DNA from: DATARH01 sp036268425
GTDB taxonomy: Bacteria; Pseudomonadota; Alphaproteobacteria; ATCC43930; CGMCC-115725
Assembly (NCBI GenBank): GCA_036268425.1
Contig: DATAUE010000049.1
Coordinates: 1 to 64,000, forward strand
Reading direction: 5' to 3'
Length of the DNA stretch: 64,000 nucleotides
Shown here one piece after another: positions 16,078-23,750 of this stretch. The notes beneath the pieces were generated by a model, which had not been told where the DNA came from, ran no database searches, and worked only from the letters and a program-made list of their open reading frames with translations. Position 1 is the first letter of the stretch. Every line of letters begins with the position of its first letter. The translations under genes were made by a program, and so were the position numbers.

Positions 16078-17145
16078 TTACGCCAATGGTTTGAGCCGGG
16101 TGATGTGGCCCATCTTGCGGCCCGGACGAACCCGCGTCTTGCCGTAAAGGTGCAGCTTGGCGTCGGGATCGCCAAGCGCCTCATGCCAGTTGGCGACATC
16201 GTCGCCGATCAGGTTTTTCATCTCGGCGTCGGAATGATGCGCGGTGGGTCCTAGCGGCAGGCCGCAAATCGCGCGGACGAGTTGCTCGAACTGGCTGGTG
16301 AGGCAGGCGTCAATCGTCCAATGCCCGGAATTGTGCGGTCGCGCCGCCAGTTCGTTCACGAGGATTGTTCCCGACCGCGTGACGAACATCTCGACCGCGA
16401 GCAGGCCAACAAGGCCGAGCTGCTCGGCAATCAGGCGGGCGATCCTGTCGGCTTCGGCTGCTGTTTCCAGTGCGATCTGAGCCGGGGCGACCGTCGTATC
16501 CAGGATATGGTTGACGTGGCGGTTTTCGACCGGCGGGTAGGCGGCGATCGTGCCCTCTGCGGTGCGCGCAATGATGACGGAAACCTCGCAGGCGAAATCG
16601 ACAAAGCCTTCGAGAACGCCGAGCCTGCCGCCCATGCGGCGCCACGCCTCGTCAGCCGCCATACCGGCGGTCAGCATGACCTGCCCTTTACCGTCGTAAC
16701 CAAACCGGACAGTCTTGAGCACCGCCGGCCGTCCCAATTCGACTGCGGCCTGCGTCAGGGCCGCCACGTCCGTTATCTCGCGGAAATCGGTGGTTGCGGC
16801 GCCGATCGAGCGCAGGAAATTTTTCTCTCGCAGCCGGTCCTGCGCGATTTCCAGAATTTCCGGACGCGGCAGAACCGGCCGCTGCGCCGCCACCCGGTGC
16901 AACGCTTCGGCGGGTACGTTTTCGAATTCGCAGGTCGCGACATCGATCGCCGCGGCAAACCGGTCGAGTGCCGCCATATCGCCGAACGAAGCGACCGTCG
17001 CGGCGGAGGTCACCTGTGCGGCTGACGAATCCGGTTCGCTGGCGAAGACATGCGTGCGATAGCCGAGGCGGGCGGCGGCCATCGCGATCATGCGGCCAAG
17101 TTGCCCGCCGCCGAGAATGCCGATCGTGCTGCCGGGCCGCAGCAT
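16078..17145 (-). CDS. purK: 5-(carboxyamino)imidazole ribonucleotide synthase
   Basis: 355-residue ATP-grasp enzyme that carboxylates AIR to N5-CAIR in purine synthesis. It opens with the nucleotide-loop IGILGGGQLGRMIAMAAARL; ATP-grasp landmarks include GRPAVLKTVRFGYDGKGQ, VVIARTAEG-type and NELAARPHNSGHWTIDA. Its start ATG overlaps the purE stop by one base (TGATG), so it is coupled to purE. Length is normal for PurK. Confidence 0.95.
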   Translation of the reverse strand: MLRPGSTIGILGGGQLGRMIAMAAARLGYRTHVFASEPDSSAAQVTSAATVASFGDMAALDRFAAAIDVATCEFENVPAEALHRVAAQRPVLPRPEILEIAQDRLREKNFLRSIGAATTDFREITDVAALTQAAVELGRPAVLKTVRFGYDGKGQVMLTAGMAADEAWRRMGGRLGVLEGFVDFACEVSVIIARTAEGTIAAYPPVENRHVNHILDTTVAPAQIALETAAEADRIARLIAEQLGLVGLLAVEMFVTRSGTILVNELAARPHNSGHWTIDACLTSQFEQLVRAICGLPLGPTAHHSDAEMKNLIGDDVANWHEALGDPDAKLHLYGKTRVRPGRKMGHITRLKPLA

Positions 17146-17639
17146 CAGCTGTTGACCGGGCTTTCCGCGACGGCGCCGGTCTGCGTCTGCCGCCAGCCAT
17201 CCAACGCCTGCGCCGCCGACGGGTCGGTCAGCGCCAGGATGGCGGCAGCAAACAATGCCGCGTTAACCGCTCCGGCCTGGCCGATCGCAAAGGTCGCCAC
17301 GGGCACGCCGGCCGGCATCTGGACGATCGACAGCAGGCTGTCGAGGCCTTGCAGGGCACGGCTCTGAACCGGCACGCCGAGCACCGGCACCGGCGTCAAT
17401 GCTGCGGCCATGCCCGGCAGGTGCGCCGCGCCGCCGGCGCCGGCGATGATCGCTTGCAAGCCGCGCGACCGGGCGGTGCGGGCGTATTCGTAAAGCCGGT
17501 CGGGCGTACGGTGCGCCGATACGATGCGGGTTTCGTAGGCGATGCCGAGCCGGTCAAGGGTCTGGGCAGCATGCTGCATCGTTTCCCAATCGGATTGACT
17601 GCCCATGATGATGCCGATTGCACAGCCCGCCTCGCTCAT
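17145..17639 (-). CDS. purE: N5-CAIR mutase (class I PurE)
   Basis: 164 residues. It moves the carboxyl group of N5-CAIR to give CAIR, the step after PurK. Motifs: GSQSDWETMQ at the phosphate/substrate loop, SAHRTPDRLYEYA with the catalytic His, AGAGGAAHLPGM and GVPVQS. Start at ATG 17639 with GGGAG five bases upstream; an ATG ten codons earlier lacks a ribosome site. First gene of the purE-purK pair, divergent from the diguanylate cyclase gene 200 bases away. Confidence 0.95.
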   Translation of the reverse strand: MSEAGCAIGIIMGSQSDWETMQHAAQTLDRLGIAYETRIVSAHRTPDRLYEYARTARSRGLQAIIAGAGGAAHLPGMAAALTPVPVLGVPVQSRALQGLDSLLSIVQMPAGVPVATFAIGQAGAVNAALFAAAILALTDPSAAQALDGWRQTQTGAVAESPVNS

Positions 17640-17841
17640 GTCGCTCCCTTCGCCCGGAAAGACCGCCAAACGGCGATTATAGAAGCGGTGCCGCGCCTCA
17701 CAAGCAGGGCGGACAGCTGTCGTGCCGGAATGTCTGCGTGGCGGTGGGCGCCCGCTAAATTCGCTGCAAGGATTTCCTATCTATCTATTATAAGGGGGCT
17801 TTCGAGGCCCTATCGCGCTCGCATGCAAGGATCGGTTGGAC

Positions 17842-18561
17842 ATGCCAAGGCGTGCTTCAAAGCCTGCTGATGCAAACGCCGATGGCCATCATCGCCGTCA
17901 GTCGCGCAACGCGGTGGCAGCCGGCGAGTGGATTGGTGCACTCGGGGTGACAGGCTTGACCGAAGAGGCGCTGCCGCCGGAATTACGCGAGGCGATTGCG
18001 CGGCTGGTCGGCGAACGCGACCGGTTGCACGACGATCTCACCAAAGCGCGCAGCCGCATCGCTTCGCTGGAGCGGCTCGCCGACGAAGATGCACTGACCC
18101 CGGTCGCCAACCGGCGCGCGTTTGTGCGGCAACTGACGCGCATGATCGCCTTTACGCATCGCTACGGCGTACCGGCGGCGGTCGTCTATTTCGACGTCAA
18201 CAACATGAAGCTGATCAACGACGAGCATGGCCATCCCGCCGGCGACGCCGCGCTGCGGCACGTCGCGACGGTCTTACGCGACAACATCAGGTCGAGCGAT
18301 GTTGCAGGGCGGCTCGGCGGCGACGAATTCGGCGTGATCCTGGCGCAGACTGACGAAGCGCAGGCCCATGACAAAGCGGCGGTGCTGGCAACCGCGATTG
18401 CCCGGACGCCGCTGAATTGGGGCGGCGTCATGATCCCGGTGTCGGCTGCCTATGGGATCCACGCATTTTCGGCGAATGACGATCCGCAACACGCGATCGA
18501 ACTTGCCGACCGGGCAATGTATCAGCAAAAGCGCACCATTGTGCACGCCGGCGTTGAATAG
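17842..18561 (+). CDS. GGDEF-domain diguanylate cyclase
   Basis: 239 residues: a polar N-terminal tail, a coiled coil at about 45-80, and a GGDEF domain. The domain has the signature GGDEF at residues 159-163, the metal Asp at about 118 (VVYFDVNNMKLINDEHGHPA), and an RxxD inhibitory site five residues before GGDEF (RSSD). It should therefore make cyclic di-GMP and be product-inhibited. There is no membrane segment or sensor domain. Start could also be TTG 17836, two codons upstream. An HD-GYP regulator at 55-56 kb could degrade the same messenger. Confidence 0.88.
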   Translation: MPRRASKPADANADGHHRRQSRNAVAAGEWIGALGVTGLTEEALPPELREAIARLVGERDRLHDDLTKARSRIASLERLADEDALTPVANRRAFVRQLTRMIAFTHRYGVPAAVVYFDVNNMKLINDEHGHPAGDAALRHVATVLRDNIRSSDVAGRLGGDEFGVILAQTDEAQAHDKAAVLATAIARTPLNWGGVMIPVSAAYGIHAFSANDDPQHAIELADRAMYQQKRTIVHAGVE

Positions 18562-18566
18562 CGGCG

Positions 18567-18770
18567 TTACGCAATGATGTCCGGAAGCAACTCACTCTCG
18601 ATCTTTAGTATCTGATCCTTCAGCAATAACTTGCGCTTTTTCAGGCGTTGCAGTTGAAGCTGGTCGAACGGGCCGCGTTCGCTGACGCGCGCGATGATAT
18701 CGTCAAGGTCGCGGTGCTCCGTCCTGAGCTCGGCGAGCTTTGCTTTCAGGGCTTCAATGTCGAGATCCAT
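18567..18770 (-). CDS. DUF465 (YdcH-type) small coiled-coil protein
   Basis: 67 residues, nearly all charged helix: MDLDIEALKAKLAELRTEHR, then FDQLQLQRLKKRKLLLKDQI. This LKK+KL.LKD.I block is the DUF465 family signature. Function is unknown; alphaproteobacteria often have several copies. A second member lies at 20143-20310. It is convergent with the cyclase gene (stop codons six bases apart). Confidence 0.85.
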   Translation of the reverse strand: MDLDIEALKAKLAELRTEHRDLDDIIARVSERGPFDQLQLQRLKKRKLLLKDQILKIESELLPDIIA

Positions 18771-18857
18771 CGAAAATAGTCACGCGTGATGCAGGGGGAC
18801 AGCGGTGGTGTATTGCCCCGTCAATATAGCACGAAACCCGCCGGTTTCGTCGATGTG

Positions 18858-19382
18858 ATGCACGACCAGGACCCGGCGAATGGCGCCAGTCGTTTGGGAG
18901 AGGCGTTCTGGCGATTTTCGCTGACCTTCTATGCCCGGCCTGCTGTTGCCGAAGCGCTTTTGGCGCTGCAGAACCGGGCTGAGCACAACGTCAACATCGT
19001 ATTGTTCGGGCTGTGGCTCGGCAGCGTCCGGGGCCGGTACCTCACTGCCACCGATCTTTCACGGATCAGGGAGGCCGTCAAACCTCTCGACACCGTGGTG
19101 ATTACACCGTTGCGTCGGCTCCGACAGGGACTGAAGACGGATGACGATGCGCAGATGCAGGCGCTGCGGCGGCGAATGGCAGGCGTCGAGCTCGCTGCCG
19201 AGCGCGTCGTGCAATATCGCCTGGCGGCTTGCTTGGGCGGCGCTGTCGCGCCGCATCTCGCGGCGGATGCGTTGGCTGCTGCTGCCGCGGCCAACCTGGC
19301 GCTCATCCTTGGCGAGCACGCAGCACTGCCGCAAGCGGCTGTTCTCCGTAGGGAGCTGGCGGCATTGCTGCGTCGGCACTGA
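18858..19382 (+). CDS. TIGR02444 (DUF2390) family protein
   Basis: 174 residues from the chosen ATG, helix-rich. The family's characteristic opening is seen: FWRFSLTFYARPAVAEALLA, followed by NVNIVLFGLWLG. The rest is an Arg/Ala-rich helix bundle ending LRRELAALLRRH. Function unknown; in proteobacteria it commonly sits near ubiquinone or respiratory genes. An upstream start would add 24 residues including a poorly conserved part. It converges with ubiX. Confidence 0.75.
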   Translation: MHDQDPANGASRLGEAFWRFSLTFYARPAVAEALLALQNRAEHNVNIVLFGLWLGSVRGRYLTATDLSRIREAVKPLDTVVITPLRRLRQGLKTDDDAQMQALRRRMAGVELAAERVVQYRLAACLGGAVAPHLAADALAAAAAANLALILGEHAALPQAAVLRRELAALLRRH

Positions 19383-19401
19383 TCTTGGAAGTCCGACGCG
19401 G

Positions 19402-20022
19402 CTATGCGCGCAACGGCGGTACAGCGGCCGGCTCACCCCAGCGGCGCACGGTGCCGGCATCGATGCCGAACAGATCGAGCACCCGGCCGAGCGTCTGGTC
19501 AATCATCTCGTCGAGGCTTTGCGGCTTGGCGTAAAACGCCGGCACCGGCGGTGCAATGATCGCGCCCATTTCGGACAGCGCCGTCATTGTGCGCAAATGC
19601 CCGGTATGCAGCGGCGTTTCCCGCACCATCAGCACCAGCCGCCGCCGCTCTTTCAGCACGACATCGGCGGCGCGCGACAGCAGCGTCGTCGTCATGCCAG
19701 TGGCGATTTCGGCCATGCTGCGGATTGAGCATGGCGCGACGATCATGCCGATCGTCGCGAACGATCCCGACGAAATCGGCGCTGCGAGATCGCCGACGGC
19801 GTGCACGACATCCGCGCGGGCGCGCAAATCGGCCGGCTTCAGGTTGGTTTCGAGTGCCAGCGTCACCTCTGCCGAGCGGCTCATCACAAGGTGGGTTTCA
19901 ACCCGCAGCGGCTGGAGCAATGCCAACAGGCGGGCGCCGTAAACCGCACCGGACGCACCGCTGATGCCGACGATCAGCCGCGGCTGCGGCACTTCTGCCT
20001 GGGGTAATCGCTGCCCGGACAA
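19402..20022 (-). CDS. ubiX: flavin prenyltransferase UbiX
   Basis: 206 residues. UbiX joins dimethylallyl phosphate to FMN, making the cofactor for the UbiD decarboxylase in ubiquinone synthesis. Motifs: IVGISGASGAVYGARLL at the FMN loop, APISSGSFATIGMIVAPCSI and a LVLMVRETPLHTGHLRTM block. I choose TTG 20022 because AGGAGG lies five bases upstream; the upstream extension (29 residues) is not family-like. ubiD is not in the window, so the partner is encoded elsewhere. Confidence 0.92.
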   Translation of the reverse strand: MSGQRLPQAEVPQPRLIVGISGASGAVYGARLLALLQPLRVETHLVMSRSAEVTLALETNLKPADLRARADVVHAVGDLAAPISSGSFATIGMIVAPCSIRSMAEIATGMTTTLLSRAADVVLKERRRLVLMVRETPLHTGHLRTMTALSEMGAIIAPPVPAFYAKPQSLDEMIDQTLGRVLDLFGIDAGTVRRWGEPAAVPPLRA

Positions 20023-20142
20023 AGCGTCCTCCTGCAAAGCGCCTCGCGGCACACTATTTCGATCAATGGGGCTGAGACTCTGGCCGGCGCGGCGCTTCGG
20101 CGCTACCATCGGTCGCTGTAGAATAGATCAGGAGGACGGTGC

Positions 20143-20310
20143 ATGTCGGAGCAGGATCGCATCGAGGAGCTCAGAGAAAAGCATGCTTCGCTCGAGCGCG
20201 CCATCGATGAGGAGGGGCATCGGCCAATGCCCAACCATGAGGCGATTGTCGATCTGAAGCGCCAGAAACTCCGCATCAAGGACGAATTGTTCCAACTGGA
20301 GAAGCATTAG
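20143..20310 (+). CDS. DUF465 (YdcH-type) small protein, second copy
   Basis: 55-residue ORF starting MSEQDRIEELREKHASLERA and containing IVDLKRQKLRIKDELFQLEK. The LKRQKLRIKDEL block matches the DUF465 family and the copy 1.4 kb to the left. AGGAGG precedes the ATG at good spacing, and a strong terminator follows 27 bases after the stop, so this is a real single-gene transcript, divergent from ubiX. Confidence 0.82.
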   Translation: MSEQDRIEELREKHASLERAIDEEGHRPMPNHEAIVDLKRQKLRIKDELFQLEKH

Positions 20311-20336
20311 ACGCGCCACGCACGCCATCTTGTTTG

Positions 20337-20371
20337 AAAAAGCCGGAGGGTTTCAGCTCTCCGGCTTTTTT
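20337..20371 (+). terminator. rho-independent terminator after DUF465 gene
   Basis: AAAAAGCCGGAG at 20337-20348 pairs exactly with CTCCGGCTTTTT at 20359-20370, leaving a ten-base loop and a T-run. The A-run on the other side lets it also work for the leftward direction, but the leftward gene at 20439 would be its only user. Confidence 0.9.
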
Positions 20372-20438
20372 GTTGCCTGTCGCGCCCAAGCCGTCGCCTA
20401 TCGCGCGCAGCTTCGTCGTGGCCGTTAAGCCGTGGCAG

Positions 20439-21560
20439 TTAAGCTGTGGCGGCTTGCCGGTCGAGCAGCCGCACCAGGACGAAGTTGCTTCCCTTGGCGG
20501 CATAGACATTAGTGCGTGGATCGCTCAAATCCGGTTGCCCATTCTTATAGATCACGTTGCTGCTATTGATGGGGCCGTGCTGATTATGCTCGAGTTCTCC
20601 CGGCAGTTCGGGGTTTTCGGTCACATATTCCTGGGCGAGGATCATTCTGTCGCCGAATTGCGGCAGCCCGGTATTGCCGACCGCCATTAGATCGTTCGCC
20701 GCCCATTGCCAGCCGGCGGGGATGCGCGTCCAGGCGAAAACATGTGTGCCGCCGGGTTTCTGGCCGATCGTTATGCTGCCGGGCAGAAAATCGCCGGGCT
20801 GCAGTTGCGCAAACGGCCGGCTGACGATCTCGACGACCGAAGCGTTAGCGGCCTGCTCGAACAACGGCCGCATCTGCGCCGAGGATTGGCACGTCGTGAG
20901 CGCATCGCTCATGCCGGCCAGTTCCTGCGGAAATTCGCGCTTTAATTGCGCCAGCACATATTTCGAGATCGCCGCTGTGCAGCCCTCCGCGCCGAGGCTC
21001 GCACCGGTCTGATTGTCGCCCGGCGTCGGTAGTTGCGCCGAGCCGGCAAAGATCAGAATCTGCTCGGCGCGTGCGGCAATGCGGTTGCCAGGGGGTGCAC
21101 CCGCGAGCGTGACCATAAAGCGAAATTGCTTCTGGATTTCGTCCTGCTTGTCGGCGTCCATCGGCACCAGCGCAATCATCCACGACGGGATGCTCATTTG
21201 CACCAGCGCCCCCTGCAGATCAGGCGGCAGTGCCTCCCATCGCTGCTGAAACGCGGCGGACAGCCCTTGATTCTTAATGTTGGTGGGCAGCCATTTCGCC
21301 TTGCGCTGAATGTCGCGGGTGAGCCAGGCCGGCGATTGCGCAACCGGATCGGCGACCGTCGCCGCAGAGACGTTCTGGGATTGGGGGATCGCAGGCGGCG
21401 GGCTGTCCTGCCAGGAACCGGGCGTGTCCGTCATGGCCGGCGGCAATGGATCAGGCTGCGGCAACGCTGGATCGAGCTGAGGCGGCACCGGATCGGGCGG
21501 TGGTGACGGCGGCTTGCTCGAACCGCGGAACAAAGACAAAAGCCCATCAAAGACACCCAT
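20439..21560 (-). CDS. unrecognised protein with Pro-rich N-terminus, possible cysteine hydrolase fold
   Basis: 373 residues. Residues 17-60 are a Pro/Asp/Gln-rich disordered stretch after a short amphipathic start (MGVFDGLLSLFRG). Residues 95-180 are helical. From 190 there is EGCTAAISKYVLAQL (Cys194 at the head of a helix), later LQPGDFLPG and GGTHVFAWTRIPAG (His273), and WAANDL (Asn290). A Cys at a helix start, a PGD strand turn and a His in a G-HV-W strand are the usual layout of NlpC/P60- or CHAP-type cysteine peptidases/amidases. This is an inference; I do not recognise the family. There is no signal peptide. Minus strand, divergent from nothing close. Confidence 0.55.
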   Translation of the reverse strand: MGVFDGLLSLFRGSSKPPSPPPDPVPPQLDPALPQPDPLPPAMTDTPGSWQDSPPPAIPQSQNVSAATVADPVAQSPAWLTRDIQRKAKWLPTNIKNQGLSAAFQQRWEALPPDLQGALVQMSIPSWMIALVPMDADKQDEIQKQFRFMVTLAGAPPGNRIAARAEQILIFAGSAQLPTPGDNQTGASLGAEGCTAAISKYVLAQLKREFPQELAGMSDALTTCQSSAQMRPLFEQAANASVVEIVSRPFAQLQPGDFLPGSITIGQKPGGTHVFAWTRIPAGWQWAANDLMAVGNTGLPQFGDRMILAQEYVTENPELPGELEHNQHGPINSSNVIYKNGQPDLSDPRTNVYAAKGSNFVLVRLLDRQAATA

Positions 21561-21603
21561 TTCCCGTGCTCCCGCTATCCAGAATTGATTTCACTCTGAA
21601 CGC

Positions 21604-23226
21604 TCAGGCGCTTTCTTTCGCCTGCTGCCGCAAAACGAATTTCTGTATCTTGCCGGTCGAGGTTTTGGGCAGCGGACCAAAGATAATATGCCGCGGTGCC
21701 TTGTAATGCGCCAGATGCTGCCGGCAAAACGTGATGATATCCGTGGGTTCGGCGGCGGCGCCGTCCTTCAACGTCACAAAGGCGCAGGGCGTTTCGCCCC
21801 AATCCGGGTCGGGGCGTGCAACGACAGCGGCTTCGAGCACGGCGGGGTGGCGATAGAGCACATCCTCAACCTCGATTGTCGAGATGTTCTCGCCGCCTGA
21901 AATGATGATGTCCTTTGAGCGGTCCTTGATCTCGATATAGCCGTCGGGATGCGCCACCGCGAGGTCGCCGGTGTGAAACCAACCGCCGGCAAAGGCTTCG
22001 TCGGTGGCGGAGGGGTTTTTCAGATAGCCTTTCATCACGATATGGCCGCGCATGAAGATTTCGCCCATCGTCGTGCCGTCCTGCGGCACCGGAACGAGCG
22101 TTTGCGGGTCGGCGACCGTCAGCCCGTCGAGCACCGGATAGGCAACGCCCTGGCGTGCTTTGCGACGGGCGCGCTCGTCGCCCGATAATTCGTCCCACTC
22201 GTCGTGCCAGGCACAGATCACCGCCGGCCCGTAAACTTCGGTCAGTCCGTAGACATGGGTAATGCGGAACCCGAGCGCCTCCATCCCGCCGATCACCGCG
22301 GCGGGCGGCGCGGCTCCGGCGGTCATCATCTCGACCGGCCGCGGCAGCTTTTCGTTGCGCGCGTGCAGCAGCACGTTCATCACGACTGGCGCGCCGCACA
22401 GATGGGTGACGCCGTGGCGCTCGATTGCATCATAGATCGCCGCCGCCTCGACCCGGCGCAGGCAGACATGCGTGCCGGCGAGCGCGGTTATCGTCCAGGG
22501 AAAACACCAGCCGTTGCAGTGAAACATCGGCAGTGTCCACAAATAGACCGGATGCTGCCGCATGCTCCAGACGAGGATATTGCCAAGCGCGTTCAGATAG
22601 GCGCCGCGATGATGATAGACCACGCCTTTCGGGTTTCCGGTCGTGCCCGACGTATAGTTCAGCGAAATCGCGTCCCACTCATCGCCGGGCGTCAGTTCTG
22701 CGAAAGCCGGGTCACCCTCGTTCAGCAACGCCTCATAATCGGTCTCGCCGAGCCGTTCGCCGCCCGGTCCTTCCGGGTCGGCGATGTCGATGACCAGCGG
22801 CTTTTGGTCGAGCAAGGCCAGGGCGCGCCCGATCACCGGCGCGAACTCGGTGTCGGTCAGCAGCACCTTGGCGTCGCCGTGCTTGAGGATAAAGGCGATC
22901 GTTTCGGCGTCGAGCCGGATGTTCAGCGCATTCAGGACGGCGCCGGCCATCGGCACCGCAAAGTGCGCCTCAAAGGCTTCGGGGATGTTGGGCGCCATCA
23001 ACGCCACGGTGTCGCCGCGGCCGATGCCGCGCGCCGTCAGCGCGCCCGCCAGCCGGCGGCAGCGTTCGAGGCTCTGCTGCCAGGTGTAGCGGCGCGCACC
23101 GTGAATGACGGAGACCCGCTGCGGATAAACCGCGGCCGCGCGCAGCAGAAACCCGATCGGTGACAGTGGGACGTAATTCGCCGCATTCCTGTCGAGATTG
23201 GTTTCGAAGGGATTGTCGCCGCTCAT
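21604..23226 (-). CDS. AMP-forming acyl-CoA synthetase (long/medium-chain, DmdB-like)
   Basis: 540-residue ANL-superfamily ligase that activates a carboxylic acid with ATP and joins it to CoA. The P-loop-like motif LNYTSGTTGNPKGVVYHHRG, the A5 block VYGLTEVYGPAV, the hinge FHTGDLAVAHPDGYIEIKDR and the C-terminal KTSTGKIQKFVLR with the adenylation Lys are all present. The MFHCNGWCFPW block is typical of the subgroup that includes methylmercaptopropionate-CoA ligase. Start at ATG 23226 (MSGDNPFETNL); the longer frame upstream runs through the next gene and is not real. Acid substrate unknown. Confidence 0.88.
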   Translation of the reverse strand: MSGDNPFETNLDRNAANYVPLSPIGFLLRAAAVYPQRVSVIHGARRYTWQQSLERCRRLAGALTARGIGRGDTVALMAPNIPEAFEAHFAVPMAGAVLNALNIRLDAETIAFILKHGDAKVLLTDTEFAPVIGRALALLDQKPLVIDIADPEGPGGERLGETDYEALLNEGDPAFAELTPGDEWDAISLNYTSGTTGNPKGVVYHHRGAYLNALGNILVWSMRQHPVYLWTLPMFHCNGWCFPWTITALAGTHVCLRRVEAAAIYDAIERHGVTHLCGAPVVMNVLLHARNEKLPRPVEMMTAGAAPPAAVIGGMEALGFRITHVYGLTEVYGPAVICAWHDEWDELSGDERARRKARQGVAYPVLDGLTVADPQTLVPVPQDGTTMGEIFMRGHIVMKGYLKNPSATDEAFAGGWFHTGDLAVAHPDGYIEIKDRSKDIIISGGENISTIEVEDVLYRHPAVLEAAVVARPDPDWGETPCAFVTLKDGAAAEPTDIITFCRQHLAHYKAPRHIIFGPLPKTSTGKIQKFVLRQQAKESA

Positions 23227-23239
23227 CAAAGCCGATCCC

Positions 23240-23644
23240 TCAGCGCCGTGCCTGGGGGAAATGCTGTGTCCCCTCCGGCAGCCCGAGCCAGCGATGCATG
23301 GATTCTTCCCATCCTGACGACGTCGGCGCCGGGAAATCAGGATCGGCAAAAGCACCGACGGCGATGCCGCACGTCGCGGGGTTGCGGTCGCCTTCCCAGA
23401 AAACGCTGGTGCCGCAATTTGGGCAGAAATGAAAGCGGATTTCGAAGCCGCTATCCCCCAGCCGCGCGTAGATCTTGTTTTCACCCTCGATCCGCACCCG
23501 CTCCTTCGGATAGGCGGCACCGGAATGCACCACCGCGCCGGTGCGCCGCTGGCAGGCGATGCAATGACAGACATAGACGCGCTCCGGCTCATCTGACGCG
23601 ATTGCCTTGAGTTGCCCGCAATGGCACTGCGCGGTGCGCTGCAT
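23240..23644 (-). CDS. GFA family (glutathione-dependent formaldehyde-activating-like) zinc protein
   Basis: 134-residue GFA/CENP-V-fold protein with the zinc-binding Cys sets CHCGQL, CHCIACQRRTGA and FCPNCGTSVFWE. Members bind zinc; a few react glutathione with formaldehyde, but most have unknown substrates. The start at ATG 23644 (MQRTAQCHCG) has AAGGAACGGAAC upstream. It lies 13 bases ahead of the acyl-CoA synthetase gene on the same strand, probably one transcript, and diverges from prpE. Confidence 0.85.
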   Translation of the reverse strand: MQRTAQCHCGQLKAIASDEPERVYVCHCIACQRRTGAVVHSGAAYPKERVRIEGENKIYARLGDSGFEIRFHFCPNCGTSVFWEGDRNPATCGIAVGAFADPDFPAPTSSGWEESMHRWLGLPEGTQHFPQARR

Positions 23645-23750
23645 GTTCCGTTCCTTCAAATGTCCGATGGCCGAATGCTCGGCAGCCCACGATACTGAAA
23701 TTGACGATACTCGCGCCGGCCGTCATCAAACAACTCGCCGGGAGGATAAC

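Noticed and set aside
21604..23592. Upstream extension of the acyl-CoA synthetase through the GFA gene
   Set aside because: The extra 122 codons are the GFA gene read in another frame; the synthetase family begins at ATG 23226.
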